Positions 1-10,715 of a DNA stretch of 64,000 nucleotides are shown here, piece after piece; position 1 is the stretch's first letter; each line of letters starts with the position of its first letter. Under the pieces are notes generated by a model. It made no database searches, had not been told where the DNA came from, and saw nothing but the letters and a program-made list of their open reading frames with translations. The position numbers and the translations under genes are program-made. The stretch comes from Diplodia intermedia (taxonomy: Eukaryota > Ascomycota > Dothideomycetes > Botryosphaeriales > Botryosphaeriaceae): contig JAKEKT010000021.1 of assembly GCA_021495925.1 (NCBI GenBank), forward strand, positions 372,001 through 436,000, read 5' to 3'.

Positions 1-162
1 GCCCTCCTTCACCGCCTTGACCTCGTCAACGCCCTCTCCTTTCAAGGAGTACATCCAGACGCGTTCGTCCTTGTTGATGTATGCGTCGGTAATCTCGTAG
101 CTCTGCGGCTGAGCGTCGGCCACGATTTGAACGCGGTCGCCGACTTCGAATCCTTGTGCAGG
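1..162 (-). CDS. Partial hypothetical protein (3' side cut by window edge)
   Basis: An open minus-strand frame enters from the left edge and ends at a plausible 3' splice site (TATAG just above position 162). The readable peptide contains GFEVGDRVQIVAD, SYEITDAYI and DERVWMYSLKGEGV, which looks like real coding sequence with a small beta-rich fold. I do not recognise the family. The upstream exon should lie beyond 170, but I could not place it with confidence. A reading that starts near position 300 with a GTACGT donor gives the wrong phase. Confidence 0.5.
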
Positions 163-1849
163 CTATATTAAAATTAGAGACGTTGTTCTGGAGACGGGTG
201 AAGATGTTCTAAATTTTCCTGGGGTGTTGCTCTTCGGTGGTTGTCGTGGATGACGTACAAGTCTGGGGTTGGAGTGTCGCGTGAGACGAGCAGCGGAATC
301 ACCATCCGACTGGGTAACGGAAACGTAACGTTAGCTATCATGTTTCGTTGCTAATTTTCAGGATGTTCGAGCTAAGAAGAAAATTATGGGTCAGGTCTTA
401 ATCTCACATTTGCCATGTTGAAGCTCGTGAAATTGTTTTAATGTCGTTATCAATTTGTTGTTGAAGATGTTTGGGAAAGAAAAAAGTTTGAGTCGAAGAA
501 TAATGATATGAGTTCCGATGTTCATAAGACCAGACAGACTTAAAACTTCAGAGATTCAAGTATTTCTTATCAATTTATATCCTCTTGCACGTCATATCTG
601 CATGGGTGGACTCTTGCAAGGTAGTAATGCGGCCCACGCAACAGTAGATGCACCTGCCAATCTTGGCTTAGTTCGCTCAGACAACGCGTCACATATCTTG
701 ATCTGGTGCTGCCAGAAGAAGTCTCATGACAATCAAACACTCGAGCGGGGGTGTCTCGCGGAGATGCACACACGAATACAACGAGTGCTGCTCTACCAAG
801 GCTGTGAGTGGATTCGACCCGACACTTTAGTGCTTGCTGCCAATCAGAGCGACCCACAACCACAACTGTCTTTATCGCCTATACGGATAACACCAGACAA
901 CAACTTTCAAGAATAGAGCCATGTCACTCGCCGTCCACAGTACAACAAGTTGCGTGACTGAGCGGTCTTCTGCACGTGTGGTCATCCTATTACATGTCTC
1001 GGAAGATTCCAGTGATTGTCCTCCACAGCGGGCTGGATCATGCTCCCGGTATTGCGCCGTAAGCCTCAGTAGTATCCTACAACACTACGTTCAATTCATT
1101 CCGAGGCTGCGACCCTACTTCTACGAACCAGTATCAAACTTGCTCAAACTTGAGCAGCTGACAGGTCCCGCCGAAACCACTATGGGAGAGAGCGCGCATG
1201 CAGACACAATATCTCGTCCACAAGTTAAACGTTAAACACTATGCAAAATGAAGAGCCGCCATCATTCCTCGTCGAGAAAGCGGAGAGTGCTTTGCAAAAG
1301 TAGATTGAAAGTGTACGTTTGATAAAGCTACTCAAAGTGAATGAACATTGAGCCCACATTCTTACTAGCGGAGGAATTTACGGCTCGGCTTCGTGGGGGC
1401 AGGGACCCTCCGCGCAGCTCGAGCTAAAGGAAAACGTGGGGCTACGCATTTGTTTTAGGCTCGTAAGGCGGAATGGGGGCTCGCGCGTTCCTCCCCGCAA
1501 ACGTCGCTTCCGGCTGTTCCTGGCGGCTCTATCGTTCACTAGTCCGATAATCCCACCCAGCTGGCATACTGCTTTCGGGGTCCTGCGCAAACTATGGCTC
1601 AACAGCAACGACGCCACTATCGCAGGACATGCGGCCTTGGTGGCTAGCCAATTCCTGAAGAGCCGCGACGTTATCCTATAAATCCAACCATCTGCCGGTC
1701 TTCGAAGCAACATCCTCAGCAAGCATCTCATCTCATCGCATCTACAGCTTCAAGCACTTCGTTCCATTCAATCACTTCAACACTCCCTCCACCCTCCATC
1801 CAACACTCACTCCACCTTCCGTTCAGCTCCTCAGTCCAATCCTTCCAAA
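163..1849. other. Intergenic, no gene supported
   Basis: Both strands carry only short open frames without family motifs. The last 170 bases are pyrimidine-rich 5' leader of the adhesin gene that starts at 1850. Confidence 0.5.
1675..1681 (+). promoter_or_regulatory. TATA-like box of the adhesin gene
   Basis: CTATAAA lies about 170 bases before the ATG at 1850. It is followed by a CT/CA-rich leader (CATCTCATC, CACTCCACC) typical of strongly expressed fungal genes. Confidence 0.4.
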
Positions 1850-3946
1850 ATGAAGTACTTCATCGCCACCGCTCTCGCCGCCGAGATGGTCTTCGCCGTC
1901 GCTCTCCCCGACGAGGTCGAATCGACTGCCACCACCATCTTCGATAACTTTGGTAGCTCCACCGCCGAAGAGACTTCAACCACCATCTTCGATGATTTCG
2001 GTAGCTCCAGTTCCACCATCGACGCCGTTTCCACCACCACCACCACCTACGATGACTTCAGTAGCTCCAGCTCTACTGCCGAAGAGACTTCAACCACCAT
2101 CTACGACAACTTCGGTAGCTCCAGCTCCACTGCCGACGCGGTTTCCACCACCACCACCACCACAGATGATGTCTCCAGCTCTACTGACGACGCGGTTTCC
2201 ACCACTACCACCTACGATGACTTCGGTAGCTCCAGCTCCACTGCAGACGCGGTTTCCACGACCACTACCTACGATGACTTTGGTAGCTCCAGCTCCACTG
2301 CTGAAGAGACTTCAACCACCATCTACGATGACTTCGGTAGCTCCAGCTCCACGACCGATGCGGTTTCCACCACTACCACCGATTATGTCTCCAGCTCCAC
2401 TGACGACGCCGTCTCTACCACTACTACCGACTATGTCTCCAGCTCCACCGATGACTCGACTTCCGTCATCACGGACTACGTCTCCAGCTCTACCGACGAC
2501 TCGACTTCGACCATCACTGACTACGGCTCCACCACCACTGACGAGGCGACTTCCACCACCATCTTTGATTATTTCTACGGCTCGGAGACACCCAGCGGCT
2601 CTTTCATCACCACCACCACCACCACCGAACCATGCAGCGATGACTCTTCCACCAGTAGCTCCCTGCCCACTTTCACCCCCTCCGACAACTGCACGACGTC
2701 TTCGCTGTCCCCTGTGACCCCGCCCTACCACGGCCACGGCCATGGCCGTCCCCACCCTCCCGCCAGCATATCTCCCGCCACTCCGGGGTCTCACAGCCGC
2801 GTCTATCCTCCGGCCAGCGTCTCTCCCTTCATCCCATCTTCCTACAGCCGCGTTTATCCTCCGGCCAGCGTCTCTCCTCTCACGCCATCGTCCTACAGCC
2901 GCGTTTATCCTCCGGCCAGCGTCTCGCCTCTCACCCCGTCGTCCTACAGCCGTGTCTATCCTCCGGCCAGCATCAGCGGCTCTCCCATCGTCATCCCATC
3001 TGACAACTGCACGACATCTTCGCTGTCGGCCCCTGTGACCCCGCCCTTCCACGGTCACGGCCGTCCGTACCCTCCAGCCAGCATCAGCGACTATGCCATC
3101 CTGACCCCGTCCGACAACTGCACGACTTCGCTGTCCCCCCTGACGTCGTCGACATCATCCTCCAGCCGCACCCGTTCTCCCATCACCATCACTAGCACCA
3201 TTACCGTTACCAGCTGCCCCCTGATCTGCAGCACGCCGGTGGTGACTCCCGTTTACAACACCACTTCTTCTTCATCCTCGTCCTCCTCGCCCACCGTCAT
3301 CACGACCCCCGCCCTGCCCTACGACAGCAGCTCCATCACAACCCCCGCCCTCCCTTACGACAGCAGCTCCATCACGACCCCCGCCCTTCCCTACGACAGC
3401 AGCTCCATCACGACCCCCGCACTCCCTTACGACAGCAGCTCCATCACCACCCCCGCCCTCCCCTACGACAGCGGCTCCATCACGACGCCCGCCCCCATCA
3501 CCACCCCCGCCTTCCCGTACGACCCCGGCTACGACAGCTCCGCCGCCGACTCCTCCTACGACACGGCCCCCTACGACAGCAGCGCCGCCGCCGCCTCCAA
3601 CTACGACAACCACAGCTACCCGGCCAACTGGACCGTCACCGTGACGACTCCCTGCACCGACACCGAGACCGGTACTGGCGCGACGACCACGACGACGACG
3701 GTCGACAGCGGCAGCTACAACGTCATCATCGAGTCGCCCGCCGTCACGACGACGACGCCCGGCGGCGGCCGTCCCATCGGCATTTTTGGGTATGGTGGCG
3801 CCAACTGGACCGTCGGCACCCCTGGTAGTACTCCTGGCAGCACGCCGGTTGCGTACACGGGCGGTGCGGCGGCGATTGCGAAGGCGGTGGATTTTGCGCT
3901 CGTTGGTGTGGCTGGTGTTGCGGCTGTTGTGGCGTTTATGCTGTGA
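1850..3946 (+). CDS. GPI-anchored Ser/Thr-rich repeat cell-wall protein (adhesin-like)
   Basis: Single exon, 698 residues. An N-terminal signal peptide (MKYFIATALAAEMVFAVA) is followed by a low-complexity, mucin-like ectodomain. It has three repeat blocks: about 10 copies of a TTTTYDDFGSSSSTADAVS-type unit (roughly residues 25-240), about 5 copies of SRVYPPASVSPLTPSSY (roughly 315-375) and 5 copies of ITTPALPYDSSS (roughly 483-545). The C-terminus is a short hydrophobic tail (about 20 residues ending VAGVAAVVAFML) after a small-residue GGAAA stretch, as expected for GPI attachment. Such proteins are normally O-mannosylated and exposed on the wall, where they act in adhesion or masking; that role is inferred from architecture. 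No catalytic domain is visible. The start is supported by the clean CAAAATG context and the immediate signal peptide. Confidence 0.85.
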   Translation: MKYFIATALAAEMVFAVALPDEVESTATTIFDNFGSSTAEETSTTIFDDFGSSSSTIDAVSTTTTTYDDFSSSSSTAEETSTTIYDNFGSSSSTADAVSTTTTTTDDVSSSTDDAVSTTTTYDDFGSSSSTADAVSTTTTYDDFGSSSSTAEETSTTIYDDFGSSSSTTDAVSTTTTDYVSSSTDDAVSTTTTDYVSSSTDDSTSVITDYVSSSTDDSTSTITDYGSTTTDEATSTTIFDYFYGSETPSGSFITTTTTTEPCSDDSSTSSSLPTFTPSDNCTTSSLSPVTPPYHGHGHGRPHPPASISPATPGSHSRVYPPASVSPFIPSSYSRVYPPASVSPLTPSSYSRVYPPASVSPLTPSSYSRVYPPASISGSPIVIPSDNCTTSSLSAPVTPPFHGHGRPYPPASISDYAILTPSDNCTTSLSPLTSSTSSSSRTRSPITITSTITVTSCPLICSTPVVTPVYNTTSSSSSSSSPTVITTPALPYDSSSITTPALPYDSSSITTPALPYDSSSITTPALPYDSSSITTPALPYDSGSITTPAPITTPAFPYDPGYDSSAADSSYDTAPYDSSAAAASNYDNHSYPANWTVTVTTPCTDTETGTGATTTTTTVDSGSYNVIIESPAVTTTTPGGGRPIGIFGYGGANWTVGTPGSTPGSTPVAYTGGAAAIAKAVDFALVGVAGVAAVVAFML
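2796..2970 (+). repeat. In-frame tandem repeat (SRVYPPASVSP units)
   Basis: Four to five units of 51 bases encode SRVYPPAS(V/I)SP(F/L)(I/T)PSSY. They form the Pro-rich middle block of the adhesin. Confidence 0.75.
3302..3490 (+). repeat. In-frame tandem repeat (ITTPALPYDSSS units)
   Basis: Five nearly identical 36-base units, each encoding ITTPALPYDS(S/G)S, sit in the C-terminal third of the adhesin. Near-identity at DNA level suggests recent expansion by slippage or recombination. Confidence 0.8.
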
Positions 3947-4369
3947 GGGGGTTGGGGTTGGGATTGGGAAGAGTGAGTGATCAGTGAGAAAGGTTGAGAG
4001 TGTGGAGCCACCAGATTGAATTTTCTTTTTTCCTTTTTGTCGACCAGATTGCATCATATATAGCTCAAGAGAGCGAGTTTGGAGGCTTTGTTTTTGTGCG
4101 ACTAACAAATTGGAAAGGTGCGAGCAGATTGTTTCTTTTTCTTTTCTTTCGTTGTTCTCAGAATCGCATACCTCAGAGTTGGAAAGTGCGCGAGCGGGTC
4201 GATCAAAAAAGCCTTTCGTTGTTGTCCAGTAGGACCTGCTAGCTAGTCATTTCCAATTTCCACCACCATCATCATCATCATCTTATCAAAACCTCGCGAC
4301 GAAAATGTGACCAACCACATATGCACAAAAGAAGCCAAACCCCGTTCCCCCCATCAACATCCTCCCCAC
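3947..4369. other. Convergent intergenic spacer
   Basis: 3' flank shared by the adhesin (+) and the LPMO (-). T-rich tracts around 4020-4150 may serve 3'-end formation. No gene seen. Confidence 0.4.
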
Positions 4370-5376
4370 TCAGCTCGGACACTCAAACACCGCGGGTCCC
4401 GGCGTGACATAATCCGCCGGCAGCTGCGTATTCGTATCCCACAAGATGCCCACGCCATCCGTCTTATACCCACCAGGCAGCGCAATCAACACGTCCTCGC
4501 CCTCGGGCACCGCCGTCCCCCCGCCCTCGACCGTCACCTGCGCGCAGCTCGGGTAGAACTGGCACTTGCCCTCGGTCTTGCAGTCGCTCAGCGCGATGAT
4601 CTCGTGCCGCACCAGGTACTCGCCCGCCGCCAGGCACGCCGGCACCGTCGCCCGCCACACGTGCCCGTCGTCCACCAGCTTCTGCGAGCCCCACGTCCCG
4701 TTACGGTACCCCCACTCGTCGATCTTGAACCACACGGCGCCGGAGCTGCCCGTGAAGGAGCCGCAGTCGGGCGTGCAGCGCGCCATGTATGTCATGATGG
4801 GGCCGGAGTGCGGCCATTCGTTCCACTGGAAGGTTATGTTGGTCCCCGCGGTGACGGCGCCGGTGAGGGAGCCCGTGCCGTTGGAGGCGGTGATGGGGGC
4901 GGCGCCGACGTTGCACTGTTTTTGGGGGAGAGGGGGTGAGCGGGGGTGTCCCGGTTTTTCGCGTCTTTTTTGCTCTGGGGTGGGGGAAATGTAGGGAGGG
5001 GGTGCTTTGCTTACGGTGATGTTGGTCGTCTCAATGTCCAGGACGGGCCCGTTGCCGCCGATCTTGCGGACGATGCTGGGCGGGTCCGCGGTGAAGTCGG
5101 GCGTGGCGACGGGCAGGAAGCCGGTGTAGGTGGCCGAGTTCATGACGTGGTATTGGACATGGCTGATGATTCGTCAGTCCGTCAGCATCGTGCCGCCGAA
5201 AAAAATAATAAGGAACAACATCTTTCATGATGACGAACTCGGCAACTACTGAGATATTGCAGCTGACGTGTGTAATGTGATGCGTTGGGGATTGCGTACC
5301 CGTGAGCGAGCACCGTCGTGCTCAGGCTAGCCAAAACAGGCAATAAGCCAGCAGCGAAGCTCCCGGTCGACCTCAT
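4370..5376 (-). CDS. AA9 lytic polysaccharide monooxygenase
   Basis: Exons 5300-5376, 5015-5162 and 4370-4915 give 256 residues, the usual size for a single-domain AA9. After a 24-residue signal peptide (MRSTGSFAAGLLPVLASLST then TVLA) the mature protein starts HGHVQYHV, giving the N-terminal His of the copper 'histidine brace'. The second brace His is in NEWPHSGPIMTYMARC, and the axial Tyr with its Gln partner is in KCQFYPSCAQV. Four or more Cys can form the conserved disulfides. The enzyme oxidatively cleaves crystalline cellulose or related glucans outside the cell. There is no CBM1 or linker at the C-terminus, which ends FECPS. Intron 1 splits the codon just after His25 (GG|GTACGC), and intron 2 is GTAAGC...CAG. 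Confidence 0.93.
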
Positions 5377-7066
5377 GGCGATGGTGTCTCGTTTTCGGCG
5401 GAGGAAGGTGACAGAAAAACGGAACTTCAAAGCTGGAAGCTCGACAAACGGCAGCTTGGACCGGTGCTTGCGAAGCTACTTATCTGCCTCCATGGCCAAG
5501 TAAACAGCAGCGTCGCCGGTGCCGACAAGCAGCGGCAGATCAAACGGCGCCAAGCCCCGGTGCGCGGCCCGTGTGGCCCGGCATGAGAAACACCTTTCCT
5601 CCGTCGCCCGCCGGCGGGTTTGAAACGCGGCCGGCGCGTGCGATTGGTGGAATGCTTTGGCGGGTGGGTACCTTCTACTCCGCTCGCCTTCATCTATTTC
5701 GGACAGGGGAGCGTTGTTTCTTGTATGTAGGACAGGCTCGTTCGTTCTGGCCACTCGTTTTTGCTCGGTTGACGGACATCCGCAGCCCGGCATGCATGTC
5801 ATTTCCGGCTTGCATGACCGGCGGAAGGACGGGATTGGATATGAAAAGGCGCTGCGCTGCGTCTGCTGAGGCTTAAGCGAAAGCTCGACAATGAAACAGT
5901 TGCCCGATTGGGAGATGATCGTCGTACGAGCGAAAAGGTTGTGGGTGGTCGTGGTGCTATAAGCTGCATGGCTTTCCGGTCTGCGGCTCGTCGTTCGTGG
6001 GTTTTATCTGGGCTCTGGAGCTTTGCCGCCGTTCTCGTATGCGATGTGTGGGTAGTTGTTTGTGCTACCGGCACACAGCATTCGCTCCGGCTTTGGAACG
6101 GAGAGGTCAGGAGATGTGCGGATACTGCTTCACTGTAGTGGATGCTCGGAAGCTGTCCCCCAGAGAAGTGGAGCCCTCCGAATCCGGGCTGTTCAGTCAG
6201 TTGCCCAGCACAAACAGCGGGTGACTCACTCCGCCATTGCAACGTCGTCTACCACCTTTCTCAAGCTCTTCACAATTCTCATCCGTTGTTCGGCTTCTCT
6301 GCTTACTGGCCCATCAAGATCCAAGCTTCAAGCCAACTTACCAGCACTTCTCGACCAAAGTGTTGTTGTGAGCCAGCATCCATCACGGCCCTTCGCCTCG
6401 GCTGACCCGTGGCAGTGTTCGCATCCCTCCACCGTCTTTCTCAGCTCTATACCTACGATCAGTGTCAAGGCTCCTCGGCCCTGACGAGTTCAAACAACGA
6501 GCCTCAGAACAGACTTCCCTATTCTATACGATCGAGGGAAGCCCGCATGAAAGAGCAAAGAAATAGAAGATTGGTCTCAGCAACCGACAATCTGAGCCGA
6601 GTGGGGCGCGTACCAATATTAATCCATCTTCCTACTCGGGAAAGCAGTTTGCGGAAAAGACGGCTCGGCGATGCGTTGTCGAAGATGCTGTGTTGACAAC
6701 GCAACGCAGCCCATGTCGATCCTTCCCCGCTGGAGTTTTTTTTTCTCAGGACGGATGCTTGGAGATGTCAGGGCATTGGGGTCTTGGAGTCAGCTTGGAG
6801 GAGTTCTAACTGGGGGATTGGTAAGCAGTGGGTATCTACACCAAAAGAACGAGAGTAGATTCAGCAAGACATTGCGGCTGACTAAGAACAGGTCGTTGAG
6901 GGTGGGAATATAGTGGCAGGGCTGGAGTTTAGATTGTCTCGGAGTGGAAACGACGATCAGGTCGAGGGAGATCAGTGCGCGAATTGCGGTGAAAATCGGG
7001 AACGTGGTCTGACCAACGGCCCTTGCGGTGGGCCGTTCTCAGGGATAGCGATGGAGCTGATATTAT
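5377..7066. other. Intergenic, no gene supported
   Basis: Promoter flank of the LPMO followed by about 1.4 kb in which short frames on both strands lack recognisable domains or consistent codon use. I see no RNA gene. Confidence 0.4.
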
Positions 7067-8179
7067 TTGAATGTCGCTCGCGAAGAGACGGCTTCTATCG
7101 GGACCGGGCTGAGGCATGATTTGGGCGTGTCCACCTCCAGCACTCAACACTCCCCGGACTCGCACCACGCCCGAGCATGCGCAACAATGGAAGACGACAA
7201 GAAGAGAGCAGCATGCCAGGATGAGTCCCGATGCTCGATGATGGCGAAAGAAATCAACACCTCGACAGGCACGCGCGCCAACGACTACACGAGCTGCTCG
7301 CTCACCACGTGCTCGTGGCGGGACCGGCGCAAGACGCAGCTGAGATGGCTGAGCCGGCGGCAGAGGCAGAAGCTGTGGTGCTCGTCGTGCTCGGCGGCGC
7401 ACCCCAAGAGCAGCTTCTCGCACGCCGAACGCCACCTGCCCGAGCAGCTGCGGCAATGCACCGGCTCCCTCGCGCACATCCGGCTCTGCACGCACCGGCG
7501 GCTGACGCACTCGGAGCTGCAGCGCGCCTGCGACGAGCGAAGCGGCTCGCAACTGCTGTGCTCCGAGGGCTGCGTCGGGGTGGAGCGGTACCCGGCGGAG
7601 CGCACGCGCGGATACCCGTGCCCGTCACCACCGCACGGCACCACCGGAAAATGCATCAAGTCGACGCAGCTGTTCCGGCAGCACGTACGGCTCGATGTCG
7701 ACGACCGCACGCGGCTGGGCGTCGATGACCACGACCTGCTGGCGGCCGTCTTCGCCGCCGACGCCCGGCTGTGCCCGCACCTGCGCGTCGCCGACTGCCT
7801 GAACGACTTCCGCTTCGCCGGCGCCCCCACCGCCCACTTCCACCCCAAGGGCCAGGACGCGTGCTCGGATGCGTGCAGCGAGTTTTTCTGGTGCCCGCGG
7901 TCGTACGACGGCTGCAACACGTCGCTGTATCTGTACAGCCAGCGCGTGAGCTGCAGTCGCGGCGGGGATGATGAAGTGGGGAGTGCGGTTGAGCCCAGGG
8001 CGACGGCGTTTGATGAGATCCACTTGCTCTCGTTCCGCAACCTGGGCGCCATGGACGACCCGAACGACACGGCCTGGCTGATGCAGCTGGACGACGGGTG
8101 GCGGGCGTGTGCGAAGCGGAACAGAGCCAAGTTCTGGTCGAGGGTGCGCAGGAGAGTCGGCAGGCTGGTGCGGTGCTAG
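7067..8179 (+). CDS. Hypothetical Cys-rich protein (C-terminal part typical of fungal F-box proteins)
   Basis: An open frame of 370 codons. The stretch from about residue 85 has the pattern common in fungal F-box and F-box-like proteins: LWCSSCSAAHPKSSF, then RQCTGSLAHIRLC, then paired Cys (ACSDACSEFFWCP) and a C-terminal DDPNDTAWLMQLDD. No F-box helix is visible at the N-terminus, so either an upstream exon is missed or this member lacks it. A second in-frame ATG at 7187 (MEDDKKRAA) has the better context and may be the true start; the residues before it look non-conserved. The role is unknown; SCF-type substrate recognition would be the guess if an F-box exon exists. Confidence 0.6.
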   Translation: MNVAREETASIGTGLRHDLGVSTSSTQHSPDSHHARACATMEDDKKRAACQDESRCSMMAKEINTSTGTRANDYTSCSLTTCSWRDRRKTQLRWLSRRQRQKLWCSSCSAAHPKSSFSHAERHLPEQLRQCTGSLAHIRLCTHRRLTHSELQRACDERSGSQLLCSEGCVGVERYPAERTRGYPCPSPPHGTTGKCIKSTQLFRQHVRLDVDDRTRLGVDDHDLLAAVFAADARLCPHLRVADCLNDFRFAGAPTAHFHPKGQDACSDACSEFFWCPRSYDGCNTSLYLYSQRVSCSRGGDDEVGSAVEPRATAFDEIHLLSFRNLGAMDDPNDTAWLMQLDDGWRACAKRNRAKFWSRVRRRVGRLVRC

Positions 8180-8305
8180 CACGTGGCGTTGTTCGCTCAG
8201 GATGAATCATTCCCGCCTTGCCGCATCCGGCAACACCGAGCGACTACATATATACCTACCTACTGAGCCCATCTCCCAGCAATCAATCATTTATTGCATT
8301 CCGCC

Positions 8306-9676
8306 ATGTCTGGAAACCACGCACTAGTCTTCGGCGCCTCCGGGCTGGCCGGCTGGGCCGTCGTCGACGAGCTCCTTTCCAACTACCCCGCCCCCGCCAC
8401 CTTCAGGAAAGTCACTGCGCTGGTGAATCGCCCTCTCAAACTCGAAGACTCGTGGTGGCCGACGCCGTCTCCCGACACGCCAGACTTCGAACTGGTCACC
8501 GGCGTCAACCTGCTCAACGAGGAATTCACCGCATTCTTGAAGGACAAAGTCAACGACATCGACACCGTCACACACGTCTTCTACTTCGGTCCGCACCTCC
8601 GCCCACTCCGCCCCGCCGAGCCGCTCATCCTAACCCCTCCGGTGTGCAGCATACAAGCAGGAGGATGACTGGGGCGTCGAGACCCGCGTCAATAGCGCCA
8701 TGTTCGAGCGCGTCGTCAACGCCGTCGACGCCCTCGCCCCAGCCCTGAAATTCGTCGTCTTCCCCAGCGGAACAAGAGTAAAACCCCCCAACCATCCCCC
8801 CAACCATCCCTCCCTATCCCTCTCACCAACCAACCCCCCCTGACCCGCTCCTTCCCCCCAGGGCTACGGCATCCACGTCCCCGGCGGCCTCTTCCCCGCG
8901 CCCCTCGTCGAGACAATGGACCCCCTCCTCCCGGAGCCGCACCGCAGCAACATCTTCTACCACGCCTACCAACGCATCCTGCGCGCCGCCAGCGCCGGCA
9001 AGGCGTGGACGTGGGCCGAGATCCGCCCCGACGCAATCGTACTGTTTCCCCCCCCTCCCCCCCCCCCCCCCAACCACCGCTAACAAAAACGAAATAAAAG
9101 ATCGGCTTCACCCCCACCGGCAGCACCCACGCCCTCGCCGCGCACTGGGCCACGTACCTCTCGACGTACGCCCTCGTCCGCGGCACCGGCGCCCCCGTCC
9201 CCTTCCCCGGCACCCGCGCCGCCTGGGCGGGCGCCGTCAGCAACGACGCCGCCGCGGCCACGGTCGCGCGCGCATGCGTCTGGGCGGCCCTGCACCCGGA
9301 CGTCGCGGGCGGCGGGCGGCTGTTCAACGTCGCGGACGAGCAAAGGGGGATGGCGATGTGTGAGCGGTGGCCGAGGGTTGCGGCGTGGTTTGGACTCGTG
9401 GGGGTGGGGCCGGGCGAGGGGGAGGGGGAGGAGGCAGGGTTGCTGCCGTCGGCGTTTGTGGAGATGCATCGCGGGGTGTTGCGGGATGCTGGGGTGGAGA
9501 GGGGGGCGGAGGTGTGGCGGGCGGAGGCGCTGGATGCGGTGGGGAGTTGCTATGAGTTCGACCGCACGCTGGGTTTGGAGAAGATACGGGAGGCGGGGTT
9601 CGTGGAGGAGAGGGATGCGATTAAGTCGTGGTATGGGGCGTTTGAGCGGTTCAGGGAGGCGGGCATGATTGTGTGA
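8306..9676 (+). CDS. PRISE/SirQ-like NAD(P)-dependent reductase (extended SDR)
   Basis: Exons 8306-8588, 8650-8777, 8862-9038 and 9101-9676 give 387 residues. The N-terminus has the Rossmann motif ALVFGASGLAGWAVVDEL (GxxGxxG), and the middle has FVVFPSGTRGYGIH and FYHAYQRILR. The latter resembles the displaced YxxxK active-site area of the progesterone 5-beta-reductase/iridoid synthase-like (PRISE) family. Known members reduce enones or act as tailoring reductases in fungal metabolite clusters; the substrate here is unknown. The start MSGNHALVF is preferred over an in-frame ATG 12 bases upstream because the glycine motif then falls near residue 10. Intron 3 contains long C tracts (about 9048-9071), a likely slippage spot. 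Confidence 0.85.
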
Positions 9677-10715
9677 TGATAGAGAGGCCTCGGTGGCGCG
9701 CGCAGGGGTGTGCAGGCTGGGATCGTGTTTTTCATCCTCGTGCTGGACGAATGGAAACTCCTGACTTGCTTGTGCATGTCAATGGATAAGCGTGAGATAT
9801 ATGGCTGCCTGAGCGTGTGAATTGGCCACAGCCGAGCCGCCGCTTTATGACTCCCAGCCTGGGGCGGGGACCTACCTTTCTTCAGCATCTCTTTCAAAGA
9901 TTTGAAGTCCATCGTAATTTTCTGTCCTATGGATCCAACGGCTCTTTTGTCGATCCATCAAATCCGCGGGAGAAAGAAGCCCGGTCCCGAGTGGCCGACA
10001 GACCGGTCCAGCGTTCCAGCCTTCGGAGGTTCGCTCTTGTGCGATGAGCCAGACTTGACTAGATCTGGAGACTTTCGGACCACTGGATTCATGGAAGAAA
10101 AGAATCCGAAGCGAACGATCTGGACAAGATACATCCATTGGGGTTCAGCTTCCAAGAGTTGGTTGGCGGGCTTTGTCAAACTTCAGGCGTGGGGGTTTCT
10201 GGAGCGGCTGGGGTGTTTTGTTTTTTTGCCTTGTCGTTTTTGCAACGGCTTGCTGCCGCTGAGGTACATTTGGGTACGTGTCCCTCATAGAGGCGTTGGT
10301 CCCAAGATGGTGGCTGTGGATGGCGGTGGTCTGGGTATGGATGAGCAATGCCAAGTCGGCATCCGAAACGCAGTGGAACTTGTGTACGGATTAGGTACCT
10401 GGAATTGCCGGATAAGTCTTTAGCAGGATGACGGCTGCTACTATGAGGATCATCACTCCCGCAGCAGTGCAATTGTTTCCCCGCAACAGGTTCCCCACAT
10501 TTCGGATCCCATCTAATTACCCCAGACCGAAGTGCCGAGCCCACCGGCATTCAGTCAGATGCCGAGCAATTACACCATCGTGCATGTACGATTCGTGTAG
10601 GCAAAGCGTTCTTCCTTCCATCTTCGGACGTCGTTTCATGCAAACAGCCTCTACCATTACCCGGCTCTTTTAAAAGCAACGTCCCTGAGAATGATTGCTG
10701 CATCCTCCCTTCTCC
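9677..10715. other. Intergenic, no gene supported
   Basis: About 1 kb of promoter and flanking DNA before the carboxylesterase. Frames of up to 173 codons exist, but they lack domains and coding-like composition. Confidence 0.4.

Noticed and set aside
1950..4108. Long overlapping frames on both strands of the adhesin gene
   Set aside because: Tandem repeats keep all frames open; only the frame with signal peptide and GPI tail is protein-like.
9902..10550. Open frames of 173 codons (+) and 124 codons (-)
   Set aside because: No domain, composition unlike neighbouring genes, no splice-consistent extension.
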